64,000 nt of DNA from Palsa-504 sp963769715 (lineage in GTDB: Bacteria; Actinomycetota; Actinomycetes; Streptosporangiales; Streptosporangiaceae): the NCBI GenBank assembly GCA_963769715.1, contig CAVYNE010000006.1, forward strand, positions 248,001-312,000, read 5' to 3'. Each line of letters begins with the position of its first letter. Positions within the stretch are counted from its first letter, which is position 1. Both the position numbers and the translations under genes were made by a program. Shown here in pieces: positions 1 through 9,935 of this stretch. The notes under the pieces were generated by a model, which saw only the letters and a list, made by a program, of their open reading frames with translations, was not told the origin of the DNA and did not search any database.

Positions 1-1148
1 TCCCGGTCGACGTGTTCCAGACTGGTTCCGGCACCTCGAGCAACATGAACGCCAATGAGGTCATCGCGTCCCTGGCCTCGCGCAAGCTCGGACCCGGAAA
101 CCGCCCCGTGCACCCGAACGACCACGTGAACGCGTCCCAGTCCTCCAACGACGTGTTCCCCTCGGCGATTCACCTGGCCGCCACCCGGCTGATCGCGGGA
201 GAGCTGATCCCGGCGCTGAACCACCTCGCCGCGGCGTTCGAGGCGAAGGCCGAACAGTTCGCCGCGGTGGTCAAGGTCGGACGGACCCATCTGATGGACG
301 CGGTGCCGGTGACCCTCGGCCAGGAGTTCGGCGGGTACGCGGCGGCCGTCCGTCATGATGCCGAACGGGCCGATGCCATCTTGCCCCGGCTCGGCGAGTT
401 GCCCCTGGGCGGCACGGCCACGGGAACCGGCCTCAACGCGCCGCCCGGGTTCGCCCGGCAGGTGATCGAGCGCCTGGCGTCGACGACGAGACTCCCGCTG
501 ACCGAGGCGCGGAACCACTTCGAGGCGGCGGGCGGGCGGGACGCGCTGGTCGAAGCCAGCGGCGTGCTGCGGGTGATCGCCGTGAGCCTGTACAAGATCT
601 GCAACGACCTGCGCTGGATGGGATCCGGGCCGCGGGCCGGGCTGGGCGAGATCTCCATCCCCGACCTGCAGCCGGGCTCCTCGATCATGCCGGGCAAGGT
701 GAACCCGGTCATCTGCGAGGCGGTCTGCCAGGTGTGCACGCAGGTGATCGGGAACGATGCGGCGGTGGCGTTCGGGGGCGCGGCGGGGAACTTCGAGCTG
801 AACGTGATGATGCCGGTGATCGGGCGCAACCTGCTCGCGTCGGCCCGCCTGCTGGCGGCGGTCGTGCCGTTGCTCGCCGACCGCTGCGTTTCCGGGATCA
901 CCGCGCACGCGGAGCACATGCGGCGGCTGGCTGAGTCGTCACCGGTCATCGTGACCGCGCTGAACTCCTCTATCGGCTACGAGGCGGCCGCGCAGATCGC
1001 CCACGAGGCGCTGGCGACCGGCCGGCCGATCCGCTCGATCGTGATCTCCCGCGGCTACGTCTCACGAGGCGAGATCACCGAGGCGCAGCTGGACGCCGCG
1101 CTCGACGTGCTGGCGATGACCGGCACTAAACAATCTGATCAAACTTAA
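1..1148 (+). CDS. fumC: Fumarate hydratase class II, 5'-truncated by window edge
   Basis: Interconverts fumarate and L-malate in the TCA cycle, in the cytosol as a homotetramer. The frame is open from base 3 to a TAA at 1146-1148, so the N-terminal part (about 85 residues of a usual 460-470) lies outside the window. Visible family blocks are the TGSGTSSNMNANEV region at the left edge, the HPNDHVNASQSSND block, and the fumarase/aspartase signature GSSIMPGKVNP near 685. Aspartase is a relative, but the overall pattern fits FumC better. A kinase gene starts 56 bases downstream on the same strand. Identification is firm; only the start is missing. Confidence 0.95.
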   Translation, partial: PVDVFQTGSGTSSNMNANEVIASLASRKLGPGNRPVHPNDHVNASQSSNDVFPSAIHLAATRLIAGELIPALNHLAAAFEAKAEQFAAVVKVGRTHLMDAVPVTLGQEFGGYAAAVRHDAERADAILPRLGELPLGGTATGTGLNAPPGFARQVIERLASTTRLPLTEARNHFEAAGGRDALVEASGVLRVIAVSLYKICNDLRWMGSGPRAGLGEISIPDLQPGSSIMPGKVNPVICEAVCQVCTQVIGNDAAVAFGGAAGNFELNVMMPVIGRNLLASARLLAAVVPLLADRCVSGITAHAEHMRRLAESSPVIVTALNSSIGYEAAAQIAHEALATGRPIRSIVISRGYVSRGEITEAQLDAALDVLAMTGTKQSDQT

Positions 1149-1204
1149 TCGATGCTTAGCCTTCCCCCAGAGACCTTTCAGCGATCACCGTGTATGGTCC
1201 GGCT

Positions 1205-3309
1205 ATGCACCCATTGGCGGACACCGGGCGGGTTATCGCCGGGCGTTACCGTCTGCAGGCCCCCATCGGCCGAGGTGCCATGGGTGTCGTCTGGCGTGCC
1301 CGCGATCAGCTTCTCGACCGCGACGTCGCGGTCAAGGAAGTCCACATCGCGGAGACCCTCACCGACGCGGAGCGGGCCAACGCGTACCAGCGGACGCTGC
1401 GCGAGGCCAAGACCGCCGCCCGGCTCAACCACCCCGCGGTGGTCACCGTCTACGACGTGTGCGAGGACGAGGGCCGCCCGTGGATCGTCATGCAGCTGGT
1501 CCACGCGCAGTCCCTGGACCAGGTGCTGGCGACCTCGGGCCCGCTGTCGCCGCGCCGGGCCGCCGAGATGGCCCGGCAGCTGCTGTCCGCGCTGAGCGTG
1601 GCGCACGCCGCCGGGGTGATGCACCGGGACGTCAAGCCGAGCAACGTACTGCTCGGCAACGACGACCGGGCCGTGCTGACCGACTTCGGCATCGCCACCT
1701 TCCAGGGTGACCCCAAGCTCACCCAGACCGGCATGGTGATGGGCTCGCCCGGGTTCACCGCGCCCGAGCGGATCCGCGGCGAGGACGCGTCGCCCGCCTC
1801 CGACCTGTGGTCACTCGGCGCGACCCTGTTCGCGGCGGTGGAGGGGCACGGTCCCTTCGAGAAACGCGGCGGGGCGATCACCACCATGTCCGCCATCATC
1901 AACGAGGACGCGCCCGAGGCGCCCACGGCGGGCGCGCTCGGCCCCGTGATCGCCGCGCTGCTGCGGCGTGAGCCCGTGGACCGGCCCGATGCGAGCGCGG
2001 CCGCCCGGATGATCACCGACGTGCAGCCGCTGCTGCAAGACCGGCCGCCGGGCTCGCCCGCCGGCTACGAGCCCACCGCGCTTTCGGCCTCGTCCCATCC
2101 GGCCCCCCCCAGCCGGGCTGGTCTCAGCCGGGCTGGTCTCAGCCGGGCTGGGACCAGCCCGGACCGGTTCCGCCTCGGCTGCCTCAGCCGGGCGAGACCT
2201 CGCTGGACTTCGCTTCGGCCGAGCAGACGGTGGCGAAGGAGCTGCCGGGCGCTTCGGCCGCCGGCACGGACCCGCTGCTGGGCGGCCTGGCGTCGGCCGC
2301 GCAGACCGCTCCGACCACGCCGCAGCCGGTTCAGGGTGACCCGCCGCGGCCGGGCAGCAGCTGGGGGCAGGGCGCGGGCGCCGGCTACCCGGCAGGCCCC
2401 GGGTCCGCATCCCGGCCGGAGGGACCGCCGCCCGATTTCTCGTCCTGGTACGACCCGTCGCCGCGGTCCGGAGCGGCCGCCCAGCCGGGCTCCGGCTCGG
2501 CGCAGGCGCCCCAGCCCGGTTACGGCCCCGCACCACCGTCGGGCTCGGCGTCTGCGCAGCCGCCCGGTCCGGCGCCCTGGTCCGGCGCCGGGTACGAGCC
2601 GCCGCGCCGCCGGCGGTCGGGGGCGGGGTGGAAGATCGCCATCGCGGCGCTGGCGATAATCGGCGCCGGGGCGGGCGCCGCCACCGTCGTGCTCCTCCAT
2701 CAGAATCATTCCGGCTCGCCACAGGGCGGGACGTCGGCTCCGGGGTCGGCGTCCGGATCGTCCACGGGCACGCTCCCGCCCCCGACGCTGCAGATCGTCG
2801 ACGCGATCAACAAGCAGGCCACCGGGCCGCTGCCCAGCGGGTTCACGACGCACACCGCACAGCCGGCCGAGGCCAACGAGATCGCGGGCTTCAGTCTGGC
2901 CGCGCCGACCAGCTGGAAAGAGTCGACGAGCGGTTACCAGACGTATCTGAGGGATCCGGCGGCGACGAACACGAACATCCTGATCGATCTCACGCCGCAC
3001 ACCTACCCGGGCGACATGCTGAGGGAAGCGCAGTACATCGAGTCGCAGTCGAGACCCCGCTTCCCCGGCTACCAGCGGCTCGGCCTGGCGGCCATAAACA
3101 TCCGGGGCACGCAGGGCTCCTACTGGAAGTTCACCTGGATGGACGCGGGGGTCCAGCAGGAGGCCATCGACCTGCTGTTCGTGTTGCAGACACCCACAGG
3201 CCAGCAGTCCTACGCGCTGTACATGACCGCGCCAGCGAGTACCTTCGCCCAGACCCGGCCGATCTTCGACGAAGAGGCGGAGACCTTCGCCATGGTGCCC
3301 AAGAGCTAG
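1205..3309 (+). CDS. Membrane Ser/Thr protein kinase (PknB-like), frame broken at a C8 run
   Basis: Probable receptor-type eukaryotic-like kinase. Counting from the ATG at 1205, the N-lobe has a glycine loop (GRGAMGVV), Lys44 in VAVKE, an HRD motif at 140-142, DFG at 160-162 and TAPE near 185. This catalytic frame reads on to 2659 as Arg-rich nonsense. From the C8 run at 2103-2110 the sensible protein continues one frame back: a Gln-Pro-Gly-Trp repeat, a long Pro/Gly linker, a transmembrane segment (about 2629-2700) and an extracytoplasmic domain to the TAG at 3309. One more C would restore a single protein of about 700 residues. No PASTA repeats are present, so the outer domain is of another kind. 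Kinase identity is certain; whether the break is real is not. Confidence 0.85.
2110..2154 (+). repeat. Three 15-nt tandem repeats in the kinase linker
   Basis: Three consecutive copies of a CAGCCGGGCTGGTCT-type unit encode Gln-Pro-Gly-Trp-Ser repeats, the third ending in GAC instead of TCT. They directly follow the C8 run where the kinase frame breaks, so slippage or misassembly is plausible here. Confidence 0.8.
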
Positions 3310-3654
3310 GCGCGGGCGATCTGCTTCACCCCTGATCGCCCCGGCCACCGCATCGGTGGCAGGCATCTGCGCGTGGGATTTGGCGCGGGTCAAGGCGCCG
3401 GGCTAACTCGAGGTCGCCATCGCACGGGCGGGGTGCTGTCAGCCTCTCACCTTGCCTGACCGCAATGCTCTCGGTGACCGAAATTGACATGAGCTAAATC
3501 ACCATAGCCGGAGCATCATCCGGTAACCGGCCAGAAAGCACGCGTTTACCTACGCATTCATCGCTCAGCGAACGACCGGGAAAACCCTATGAGGGAACTC
3601 ACACTGATTCCGAAACTTCCCATAAAGGGCGAGAACGGGCACGGCAGTGCGTGA
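3310..3654. other. Intergenic region after the kinase gene
   Basis: 345 bases without a convincing gene. It holds one clear hairpin (3344-3360). Both flanking genes end into it, so it is a convergent spacer. Confidence 0.6.
3344..3360 (+). terminator. Possible hairpin terminator after the kinase
   Basis: A perfect 7-bp stem (GCCACCG / CGGTGGC) with a CAT loop lies 35 bases after the kinase stop. No T-tract follows, which is usual for high-GC actinomycetes. Confidence 0.4.
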
Positions 3655-4353
3655 TCAGTAATAGCCGTTGGCTTCCTCGAAAGCCCACGCGCCGCACGGA
3701 TTCCCGTAGATGGCCTTGATGTAGCCCAGGCCCCACTTGATCTGGGTGGCGGGGTTGGTCTGCCAGTCCGCCCCGGCGCTCGCCATCTTGCTGCCCGGCA
3801 GCGCCTGCGGGATGCCGTACGCGCCGCTCGCGTTCTCCGCGTCGTAGCGCCAGCCGCTCTCCCGGTTCCAGATGTCCTGCAGGCAGCCGAAATAGGTCGA
3901 CGGGTTGAAGCCGAAGCTGGCCATCAGGTTGTAGGCGATGGACTGGGCGGTATTAGGGTCGGGCGGCGTGGACGTGACGTAGATGATTCCGCCGCCACCC
4001 GTGCCAGTGCCCGTGCCGGTGCCGGTGCCGGTGCTCGGGTTAGCGGCGGCGACCTCCGCGGGCGAGGCCAGCTTCGGCTTGGCCACCACGGTCAGCGTGC
4101 GCGCCGCGGCGGTCATCGCGATCAGTTGCGCGCGCTTGGCTTCGAGCGCGGCCATCGTGTGGCTTCCCGGCACCATCTCAATGGCCTGAACGGCACTGAA
4201 AGCGCCCGATTTCGGAGCGAAAACCTTGGCCCCGACCGCTACCACGATGACCGCTACCGTGGCGATAACGGCAGCCGGAAAGACAATGCCGAAACGTCGG
4301 ATCAGACCCCGCTTGCGCCGACTGCTGCGAGCCCCCGTCCCGTGTCGCGACAA
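3655..4353 (-). CDS. Membrane-anchored transglycosylase-like (SLT/APF-type) protein
   Basis: Probable cell-wall lytic transglycosylase acting outside the membrane. The frame is open upstream to 4503, but a TTG at 4353 has a good GAAAGGA ribosome site just before it, giving 232 residues. Features in order: a basic N-terminus with many Arg residues, one transmembrane segment (about 20-42), a middle region with a run of Thr-Gly dipeptides encoded by a short GT-rich repeat near 4000-4035, and a C-terminal domain resembling the aggregation-promoting-factor/SLT type. That domain has a NRESGW motif, whose Glu is the likely catalytic residue, followed by GAYGIPQALPGSKM. The family is often controlled by a c-di-AMP riboswitch; I could not see one in the 490-base leader. 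Confidence 0.8.
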   Translation of the reverse strand: MSRHGTGARSSRRKRGLIRRFGIVFPAAVIATVAVIVVAVGAKVFAPKSGAFSAVQAIEMVPGSHTMAALEAKRAQLIAMTAAARTLTVVAKPKLASPAEVAAANPSTGTGTGTGTGTGGGGIIYVTSTPPDPNTAQSIAYNLMASFGFNPSTYFGCLQDIWNRESGWRYDAENASGAYGIPQALPGSKMASAGADWQTNPATQIKWGLGYIKAIYGNPCGAWAFEEANGYY

Positions 4354-4844
4354 GGCAATCCTTTCGTCCGGCCATGCCCGCGAGATGCCAACCGCCGTCT
4401 GTAGTGAAAATCCCGGCTTTCCCGGCCGCGGGCCTACGCGGTAATCACTACGCGCTACCGACCCGCTGCACCTGACCTGGTGCGCCTGGCCCGCTTCGCG
4501 CAAGTACCGCTGCCGGTCAACAATGCCAGAAAGATCCCCGATACGTGCGGGACTTCGGCAAGAAATCCCGCGGCGGGTTTACCGAAACGGTCGTGACGCT
4601 AATCCTAAGGGCATAACACTCTTCGTAACCAATGCAGATCAGAAGTCATCAAGCGACCACGCGATGATGTGATCTCCGTCGCACGCGGCGGGGCCGGCCG
4701 CGAGCCCCGCCGCACCTGGCCGGACTCCCGGCCTGGGTGGGGCGCCGCGGGGGAACAGTGATCAATCCGGCCATACCTGACAAGCCCGCCGCGCGGCCGG
4801 CATGGCGGCCGGAAAATGTCGGTGCCCGCCGTTAGCCTCCCGGC
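4354..4844. other. Divergent intergenic region upstream of transglycosylase and SNF2 genes
   Basis: 491 bases between divergent genes, so it should hold both promoters. The transglycosylase side has a long GC-rich leader with several possible stems. I found no match to the core of a known riboswitch and no small ORF I could support. Confidence 0.5.
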
Positions 4845-7800
4845 ATGGGTGTCGAGCTGAGTGATATGGATCGGAGTTCCCTCGAGGACATGATCGGGAC
4901 CGACTGCTACGAGGCCGCGCTCGGCTACGTGCGGCGTAAGGCGGTCGTCCAGCAGATATGGATCGACGGGCAGAACGCGCTGTTCGGAGTGGTGCACGGC
5001 AGGTATGGGGAGTTCTACACGCCGACGGTCTTCTTCTCGCGCCAGGGACCTATGCTCGAAGTCCGCGGCGCCCAGTGCAGCTGCGACGCCCGTTACGCCT
5101 GCGAGCACGCCGCGGCGCTGCTCATTTCCGCCGTCGAGGGCGGGGCTGGCGCGACGGGGATGCCTGCCATCCCGGGTCAGGCCCGGCGCCCGCCCACCTG
5201 GGACTCCTCGCTCGAGTCATTGCTGGCCGGCGGGCACGATGCCGGACACCCTGGTGAGACGACACTGGCCATCGAGTTGACCCTGGCGGCTGAGGCGCCC
5301 CAGGGACGGCTTCAGCGCCAGCCAAGGCCTCTCGCACCCAGGTCCGAGCCCGCGCCGACCCGGCCGCCGGTGCGGCTGATGGCCCGTCTGGTTCAGCCTG
5401 GCAAGAACGGTGGCTGGATCGGCGGCACGCTGAGCTGGGGCAAGCTCGATAACTACGGCTACTTCGGCGGCTACCCGGCCACGCAGGTCCGGTTGCTGCG
5501 GGAGATGCTCGCCCTGTACCGGGCGCGGGACAGCCAGCCCCATTACTACTATTCCCAGGGCAACGAGCGGGCGATCGAGCTGTCCGCGTTCGAGTCGGGC
5601 CGGCTCTGGCCGCTGCTCGATGAGGCCGGACGAGCCGGCCTCCAACTGGTGTATGGACATAAGCTCGGCACGGTGGAGCGGTACCGCGAGGCACGGCTCT
5701 GCCTGGATGTCACCCAGGATGAGGCCAGCGGGGAACTTGTCATCGTCCCCGTGATCCTCCTCGACAGCCCTGAGGACGAAGGGGCTGTCCCGGTCCGGTT
5801 CATCGGCACCGAGGGCCACGGCGTCGTCTACCTCGACCGGGCCGAGGTACAGCGAAGCGCCGATCCCGGCAGCTGGCGTTTCCGCCTGGCCCGCCTCGAC
5901 CGGGCGGTTCCCGCGCAGCTGCAGGAGATGGCGCTGGCCGGCCAGCGGCTCACGGTACCCGCCGCCGGGCACACCCAGTTCCGCGACCGGTTCTACCCGC
6001 GGCTGCGGCAGATGGCCACGGTGATCTCCTCGGACCGTTCGTTCACCCCGCCAGTGATCTCGGACCCGACCCTGGTAGTGCGCGCGTCGTATGGCGACGG
6101 CCACGACGTCCAGGTTGACTGGGAGTGGGCCTACCAGGTCGGCGACTCACAGGTGCGCGCGGAGCTGCATCAGGCACCCGGTGATACCGGGTACCGCGAC
6201 TGCGACGCCGAGCAGGCGGTGCTGGACAGCCTGCGGCTCGGCGGGCTGCCCGGGGACCCGGCCCGGGTGCCGAGCTCCCAGCTCGGCGGCCTGGACACCA
6301 TGCGCTTCACCACCGAACTGCTGCCGCTGCTGACCGGCCAGCCGGGGGTGGCGGTAGAGGTCACCGGGGAGCCCGCCGACTACCGCGAGGCCGGCGATTC
6401 GCTGCGCATCGGCGTGTCCACCGGCGAGGTAGCAGGCGAGGTCGACTGGTTCGACCTCGGGATCACGATCACGGTCGAGGGCCGCGAGGTCCCGTTCACC
6501 GATGTGTTCACCGCGCTCAGCCGCGGCGAGTCGCACCTGCTGCTCCCCGACGGCGCCTACTTCAGCCTGGACAAGCCCGAGCTGCGGCAGCTCGCCAGCC
6601 TGATCGAGGAGGCCCGGGCCCTGCAGGAGGTCGTCGGCGGACCGCTGCGGATCAGCCGATTCCAGGCCGGGCTGTGGGAAGAGCTGGCCGCGCTCGGCGT
6701 GGTCGGCCGCCAGGCCCGGGCGTGGCAGCTGCAGGTGCAGGGGCTGCTCGAGGCCAGCGAGGCCGACGGGATCTCCGGGTCCGGCCGCGGGCAGCCACCG
6801 GATACCCTGCGGGCCCGGCTGCGCCCCTACCAGCTGGCCGGGTTCCGGTGGCTGGCGTTCTTGTGGCAGCACCGCCTCGGCGGCATCCTCGCCGATGACA
6901 TGGGCCTGGGCAAGACGCTCGAGGCGCTGGCGCTGATCTGCCACGCCCGGCAGGCGGACCCGGCCGGCGCGCCGTTCCTGGTCATCGCGCCGACCAGCGT
7001 CGTGCCGAACTGGGCGGCCGAGTCCGCCCGGTTCACTCCCGGCCTGAAGGTGGTGACGATCACTGACACGCTGGCCCGCAGCGGCGCCGCCCTGGCCGAG
7101 GTCATCGCCGGCGCCGACATCGTGGTCACCTCGTACACGCTGTTGCGCCTGGACTTCGGCGCCCACCTGGCGGCGGAATGGTCCGGCCTGATCCTGGACG
7201 AGGCTCAGTACACGAAGAACCACCAGTCGAAGATCTACCAGTGCGCGCGGCGGCTGCGAGCCCCGTTCAAGGTCGCCATCACCGGCACGCCGATGGAAAA
7301 CAACCTGATGGAGCTGTGGTCGCTGCTGTCGATCACGGCGCCGGGCCTGTTCCCGAACCCGGCGCGCTTCCGCGAATACTACGCCCGGCCGATCGAACGG
7401 CAGGGCGACGCCGAGCGGCTTGCCCAGCTGCGGCGGCGGATCAGGCCACTGGTCAAACGCCGCACCAAGGAGCAGGTGGCCGCCGACCTGCCGGCCAAGC
7501 AGGAGCAGGTGCTCGAGGTCGAACTGCACCCGCGACACCGCAAGCTCTACCAGACGCACCTGCAGCGTGAGCGGCAGAAGGTCCTCGGGCTGATCGACGA
7601 CCTCAACGCCAACCGGTTCACGATCTTGACGTCGCTGACCCGGTTGCGCCAGCTGAGCCTGCACGCCGCGCTGGTCGACAGCGCCCAGGCGGACCTGCCC
7701 TGCAGCAAGATCGACACGCTGCTCGAGCAGATCACCGATGTGGCCGCGGGCGGGCACCGTGCTCTGGTCTTCAGCCAGTTCACCGGGTTCCTCGGCTACG

Positions 7801-8204
7801 TCCGCGAGCGGCTCGACGCGGCCGGCATCCGGTACTGCTACCTGGACGGCAAGACCCAAGATCGGGCCGCGGTGCTGCGGCGCTTCAAGGACGGCACGGC
7901 CCCGGTGTTCCTGATCAGCCTCAAGGCCGGCGGGTTCGGGCTGAACCTGACCGAAGCCGATTACTGCTTCCTGCTCGACCCGTGGTGGAACCCGGCGACC
8001 GAGACGCAGGCGATCGACCGGACCCACCGGATCGGGCAGACCCGCAATGTGATGGTGTACCGCCTCATCGCCAAGGACACGATCGAGGAAAAGGTCATGG
8101 CGCTGAAGGCGCGGAAGGCCGAGCTGTTCTCCAACGTCATCGACGACGGCAATGCGTTCGGCGGGAGCCTGGACGCCGACGACATCCGCGGGCTGCTCGC
8201 CTAG
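4845..8204 (+). CDS. SWIM zinc-finger SNF2-family helicase/ATPase
   Basis: An SF2 ATPase of the Swi2/Snf2 type, 1119 residues, probably remodelling protein-DNA or protein-RNA complexes. A SWIM finger near the N-terminus has Cys78, Cys80, Cys86 and His88 (CSCDARYACEH). A long middle region follows, probably the SNF2-associated domain of bacterial members. The motor begins near residue 665: Walker A DDMGLGKT at about 684-691, DEAQ at about 785, and in the C-lobe the GGFGLNLTEAD block and the motif VI region HRIGQ. The ATG at 4845 starts close behind GC-rich intergenic DNA with no strong ribosome site. No partner gene is visible; an acyl-CoA synthetase follows after 88 bases. Confidence 0.93.
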   Translation: MGVELSDMDRSSLEDMIGTDCYEAALGYVRRKAVVQQIWIDGQNALFGVVHGRYGEFYTPTVFFSRQGPMLEVRGAQCSCDARYACEHAAALLISAVEGGAGATGMPAIPGQARRPPTWDSSLESLLAGGHDAGHPGETTLAIELTLAAEAPQGRLQRQPRPLAPRSEPAPTRPPVRLMARLVQPGKNGGWIGGTLSWGKLDNYGYFGGYPATQVRLLREMLALYRARDSQPHYYYSQGNERAIELSAFESGRLWPLLDEAGRAGLQLVYGHKLGTVERYREARLCLDVTQDEASGELVIVPVILLDSPEDEGAVPVRFIGTEGHGVVYLDRAEVQRSADPGSWRFRLARLDRAVPAQLQEMALAGQRLTVPAAGHTQFRDRFYPRLRQMATVISSDRSFTPPVISDPTLVVRASYGDGHDVQVDWEWAYQVGDSQVRAELHQAPGDTGYRDCDAEQAVLDSLRLGGLPGDPARVPSSQLGGLDTMRFTTELLPLLTGQPGVAVEVTGEPADYREAGDSLRIGVSTGEVAGEVDWFDLGITITVEGREVPFTDVFTALSRGESHLLLPDGAYFSLDKPELRQLASLIEEARALQEVVGGPLRISRFQAGLWEELAALGVVGRQARAWQLQVQGLLEASEADGISGSGRGQPPDTLRARLRPYQLAGFRWLAFLWQHRLGGILADDMGLGKTLEALALICHARQADPAGAPFLVIAPTSVVPNWAAESARFTPGLKVVTITDTLARSGAALAEVIAGADIVVTSYTLLRLDFGAHLAAEWSGLILDEAQYTKNHQSKIYQCARRLRAPFKVAITGTPMENNLMELWSLLSITAPGLFPNPARFREYYARPIERQGDAERLAQLRRRIRPLVKRRTKEQVAADLPAKQEQVLEVELHPRHRKLYQTHLQRERQKVLGLIDDLNANRFTILTSLTRLRQLSLHAALVDSAQADLPCSKIDTLLEQITDVAAGGHRALVFSQFTGFLGYVRERLDAAGIRYCYLDGKTQDRAAVLRRFKDGTAPVFLISLKAGGFGLNLTEADYCFLLDPWWNPATETQAIDRTHRIGQTRNVMVYRLIAKDTIEEKVMALKARKAELFSNVIDDGNAFGGSLDADDIRGLLA

Positions 8205-8292
8205 CGGCCCATTGCTATTGCCGGGGTCATTGCGTTCGTCAGATGCGACTTTCGCCTCTAGGCGCACCGGGACACGCTGGCAGAATCAGATC

Positions 8293-9870
8293 ATGGAAAC
8301 ACCGCTGTCTCCCCTGGAATTCGCCCGCCGCACCCGCAGGCTGCACGGTGACCGCGACGCGGTCGTCGACGGTGACCTTCGGCTGACCTACAAGCAGTTC
8401 TTCGACCGGTGCGACCGGTGGTCCGCGGCACTGCAGGGTCTGGGGGTGGCGCAAGGCGACCGGGTGGCCACGATCTCGCCGAACACGCACGCGCAGCTGG
8501 AGTGCTTCTACTCCGTACCGCAGCTCGGCGCCGTCCTCGTGCCGATCAACTACCGGCTGACCCCGGAGGACTTCGTCTACATCGTGAACCACTCCGGCGC
8601 CACGGTGGTCTGCGTCGCCGAGGAATACCTGGCCGCGGTGGACGCCATCCGCGACCAGATGCCCGAGGTGAGGCACTTCGTGGCCCTGGAGGGCAGCGTG
8701 GCCGGAGGCGGCTGGCTCGACTACGCGGCGGCGATCGCGGCCGCCGATCCCGGCTACGCCCGGCCGGAGATCGGCGAGCGGGACCTGATCTCGATCAACT
8801 ACACCAGCGGCACCACGGCGCGCCCGAAGGGCGTCATGATCACGCACCGGAACGCAGCCATGAACACCATCGGCACCCTGCTGCACCTGCCGATGGGCGT
8901 GGGCTCGCGCTACCTGTGGACGCTGCCGATGTTCCACGCCAACGGCTGGACCTACACCTGGACGGTGACGGCGGCCGCGGGCACCCATATCTGCCTGCGC
9001 AAGGTCGACCCGGCGACCATCTTCGGGCTGATCAGGGACGAGCAGGTGAGCTGGCTGAGCGCCGCGCCGACGGTGCTGATCTCGCTGGCCAACGCGCCCG
9101 CCTCGGTGCGCGGCGCGGTGCCGGCCGGAGTGCACGTGGTGACGGCCGGGGCGCCGCCGGCGGCGGCCACCATCGAGCGGCTGGAGGGGGAGTTCGGCTG
9201 GGAGGTCACGCAGGTCTACGGACTGACCGAGACGGCGCCGTTCATCACGGTCTGCGCCCCGCTGCCCGAGCATGAGGACATGCCGCCCGCGGACCGGGCC
9301 CTCATCAAGGCGCGGCAGGGGGTCGAGCTGCTGACCTCGGGCGAGCTGCGCGTGGTCGACACCGACGGCCGCGAGGTACCCGCCGACGGGCAGACGGGCG
9401 GCGAGATCGTCGTCCGCGGCAACGTCGTCATGGAGGGGTACTACAACGACCCCGAGGCGACGGAACGGGCCATGGCTGACGGCTGGTTCCACACCGGCGA
9501 CGCGGCGGTCGTGCACGTCGACGGCTACGTCGAGATCCGGGACCGGATCAAGGACGTGATCATCAGCGGCGGCGAGAACATCTCCTCGGTCGAGGTGGAG
9601 GGAACGCTGCTTCGTCACCCGGCCGTGCAGGAGGTCGCGATCGTCGGCCTGCCGGACGAGAAGTGGGGCGAGACACCGCACGCCTTCGTGGTGCTCCGCG
9701 ACGGCGGCAGCGCCACCGAGGAGGACATCATCGCGTTCGCGCGCGAGCGCCTAGCCCATTTCAAGGCCCCGCGCGGCGTGACCTTCGTCGACGAGCTACC
9801 GAAGACCGCGACCGGCAAGATCCAGAAGTTCGTGCTCCGCAAGGGCGCGCCCAACCTCACCCACCAGTAG
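8293..9870 (+). CDS. Long-chain fatty-acid/acyl-CoA synthetase (AMP-binding)
   Basis: Activates a carboxylic acid with ATP to an acyl-adenylate and then to a CoA thioester. 525 residues from the ATG at 8293; the open frame runs further upstream into the helicase end, but MET-PLSPLEFARR is a natural N-terminus. Motifs seen: the P-loop-like YTSGTTARPKGV, YGLTETAPF, the hinge block with DGWFHTGD, ISGGENISSVEVE, and the C-terminal catalytic Lys in PKTATGKIQK. The substrate cannot be read from sequence; medium or long chain is typical for this subgroup. A strong hairpin just after the stop separates it from convergent ndk. Confidence 0.9.
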   Translation: METPLSPLEFARRTRRLHGDRDAVVDGDLRLTYKQFFDRCDRWSAALQGLGVAQGDRVATISPNTHAQLECFYSVPQLGAVLVPINYRLTPEDFVYIVNHSGATVVCVAEEYLAAVDAIRDQMPEVRHFVALEGSVAGGGWLDYAAAIAAADPGYARPEIGERDLISINYTSGTTARPKGVMITHRNAAMNTIGTLLHLPMGVGSRYLWTLPMFHANGWTYTWTVTAAAGTHICLRKVDPATIFGLIRDEQVSWLSAAPTVLISLANAPASVRGAVPAGVHVVTAGAPPAAATIERLEGEFGWEVTQVYGLTETAPFITVCAPLPEHEDMPPADRALIKARQGVELLTSGELRVVDTDGREVPADGQTGGEIVVRGNVVMEGYYNDPEATERAMADGWFHTGDAAVVHVDGYVEIRDRIKDVIISGGENISSVEVEGTLLRHPAVQEVAIVGLPDEKWGETPHAFVVLRDGGSATEEDIIAFARERLAHFKAPRGVTFVDELPKTATGKIQKFVLRKGAPNLTHQ

Positions 9871-9880
9871 CCGCGACAGC

Positions 9881-9930
9881 GCTTTGTCTGCAGTTCCGGG
9901 GGTGACAGCACCCGGAACTGCAGACAAAGC
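9881..9930. terminator. Bidirectional terminator, 20-bp perfect inverted repeat
   Basis: Bases 9881-9900 and 9911-9930 are exact reverse complements with a 10-base loop. The repeat sits between the stops of the convergent acyl-CoA synthetase (+) and ndk (-) genes, so it can terminate both. It is the strongest hairpin in the window. Confidence 0.85.
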
Positions 9931-9935
9931 GGAGG

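Noticed and set aside
4354..4844. Possible c-di-AMP (ydaO-type) riboswitch before the transglycosylase gene
   Set aside because: Such genes often have one, but I could not find the conserved core blocks in the leader.
6147..8267. Long minus-strand open frame (706 codons) opposite the SNF2 helicase
   Set aside because: Low-complexity Arg/Gln/Gly/Asp composition with no domain; the plus strand has clear helicase motifs. It is a GC-rich shadow frame.
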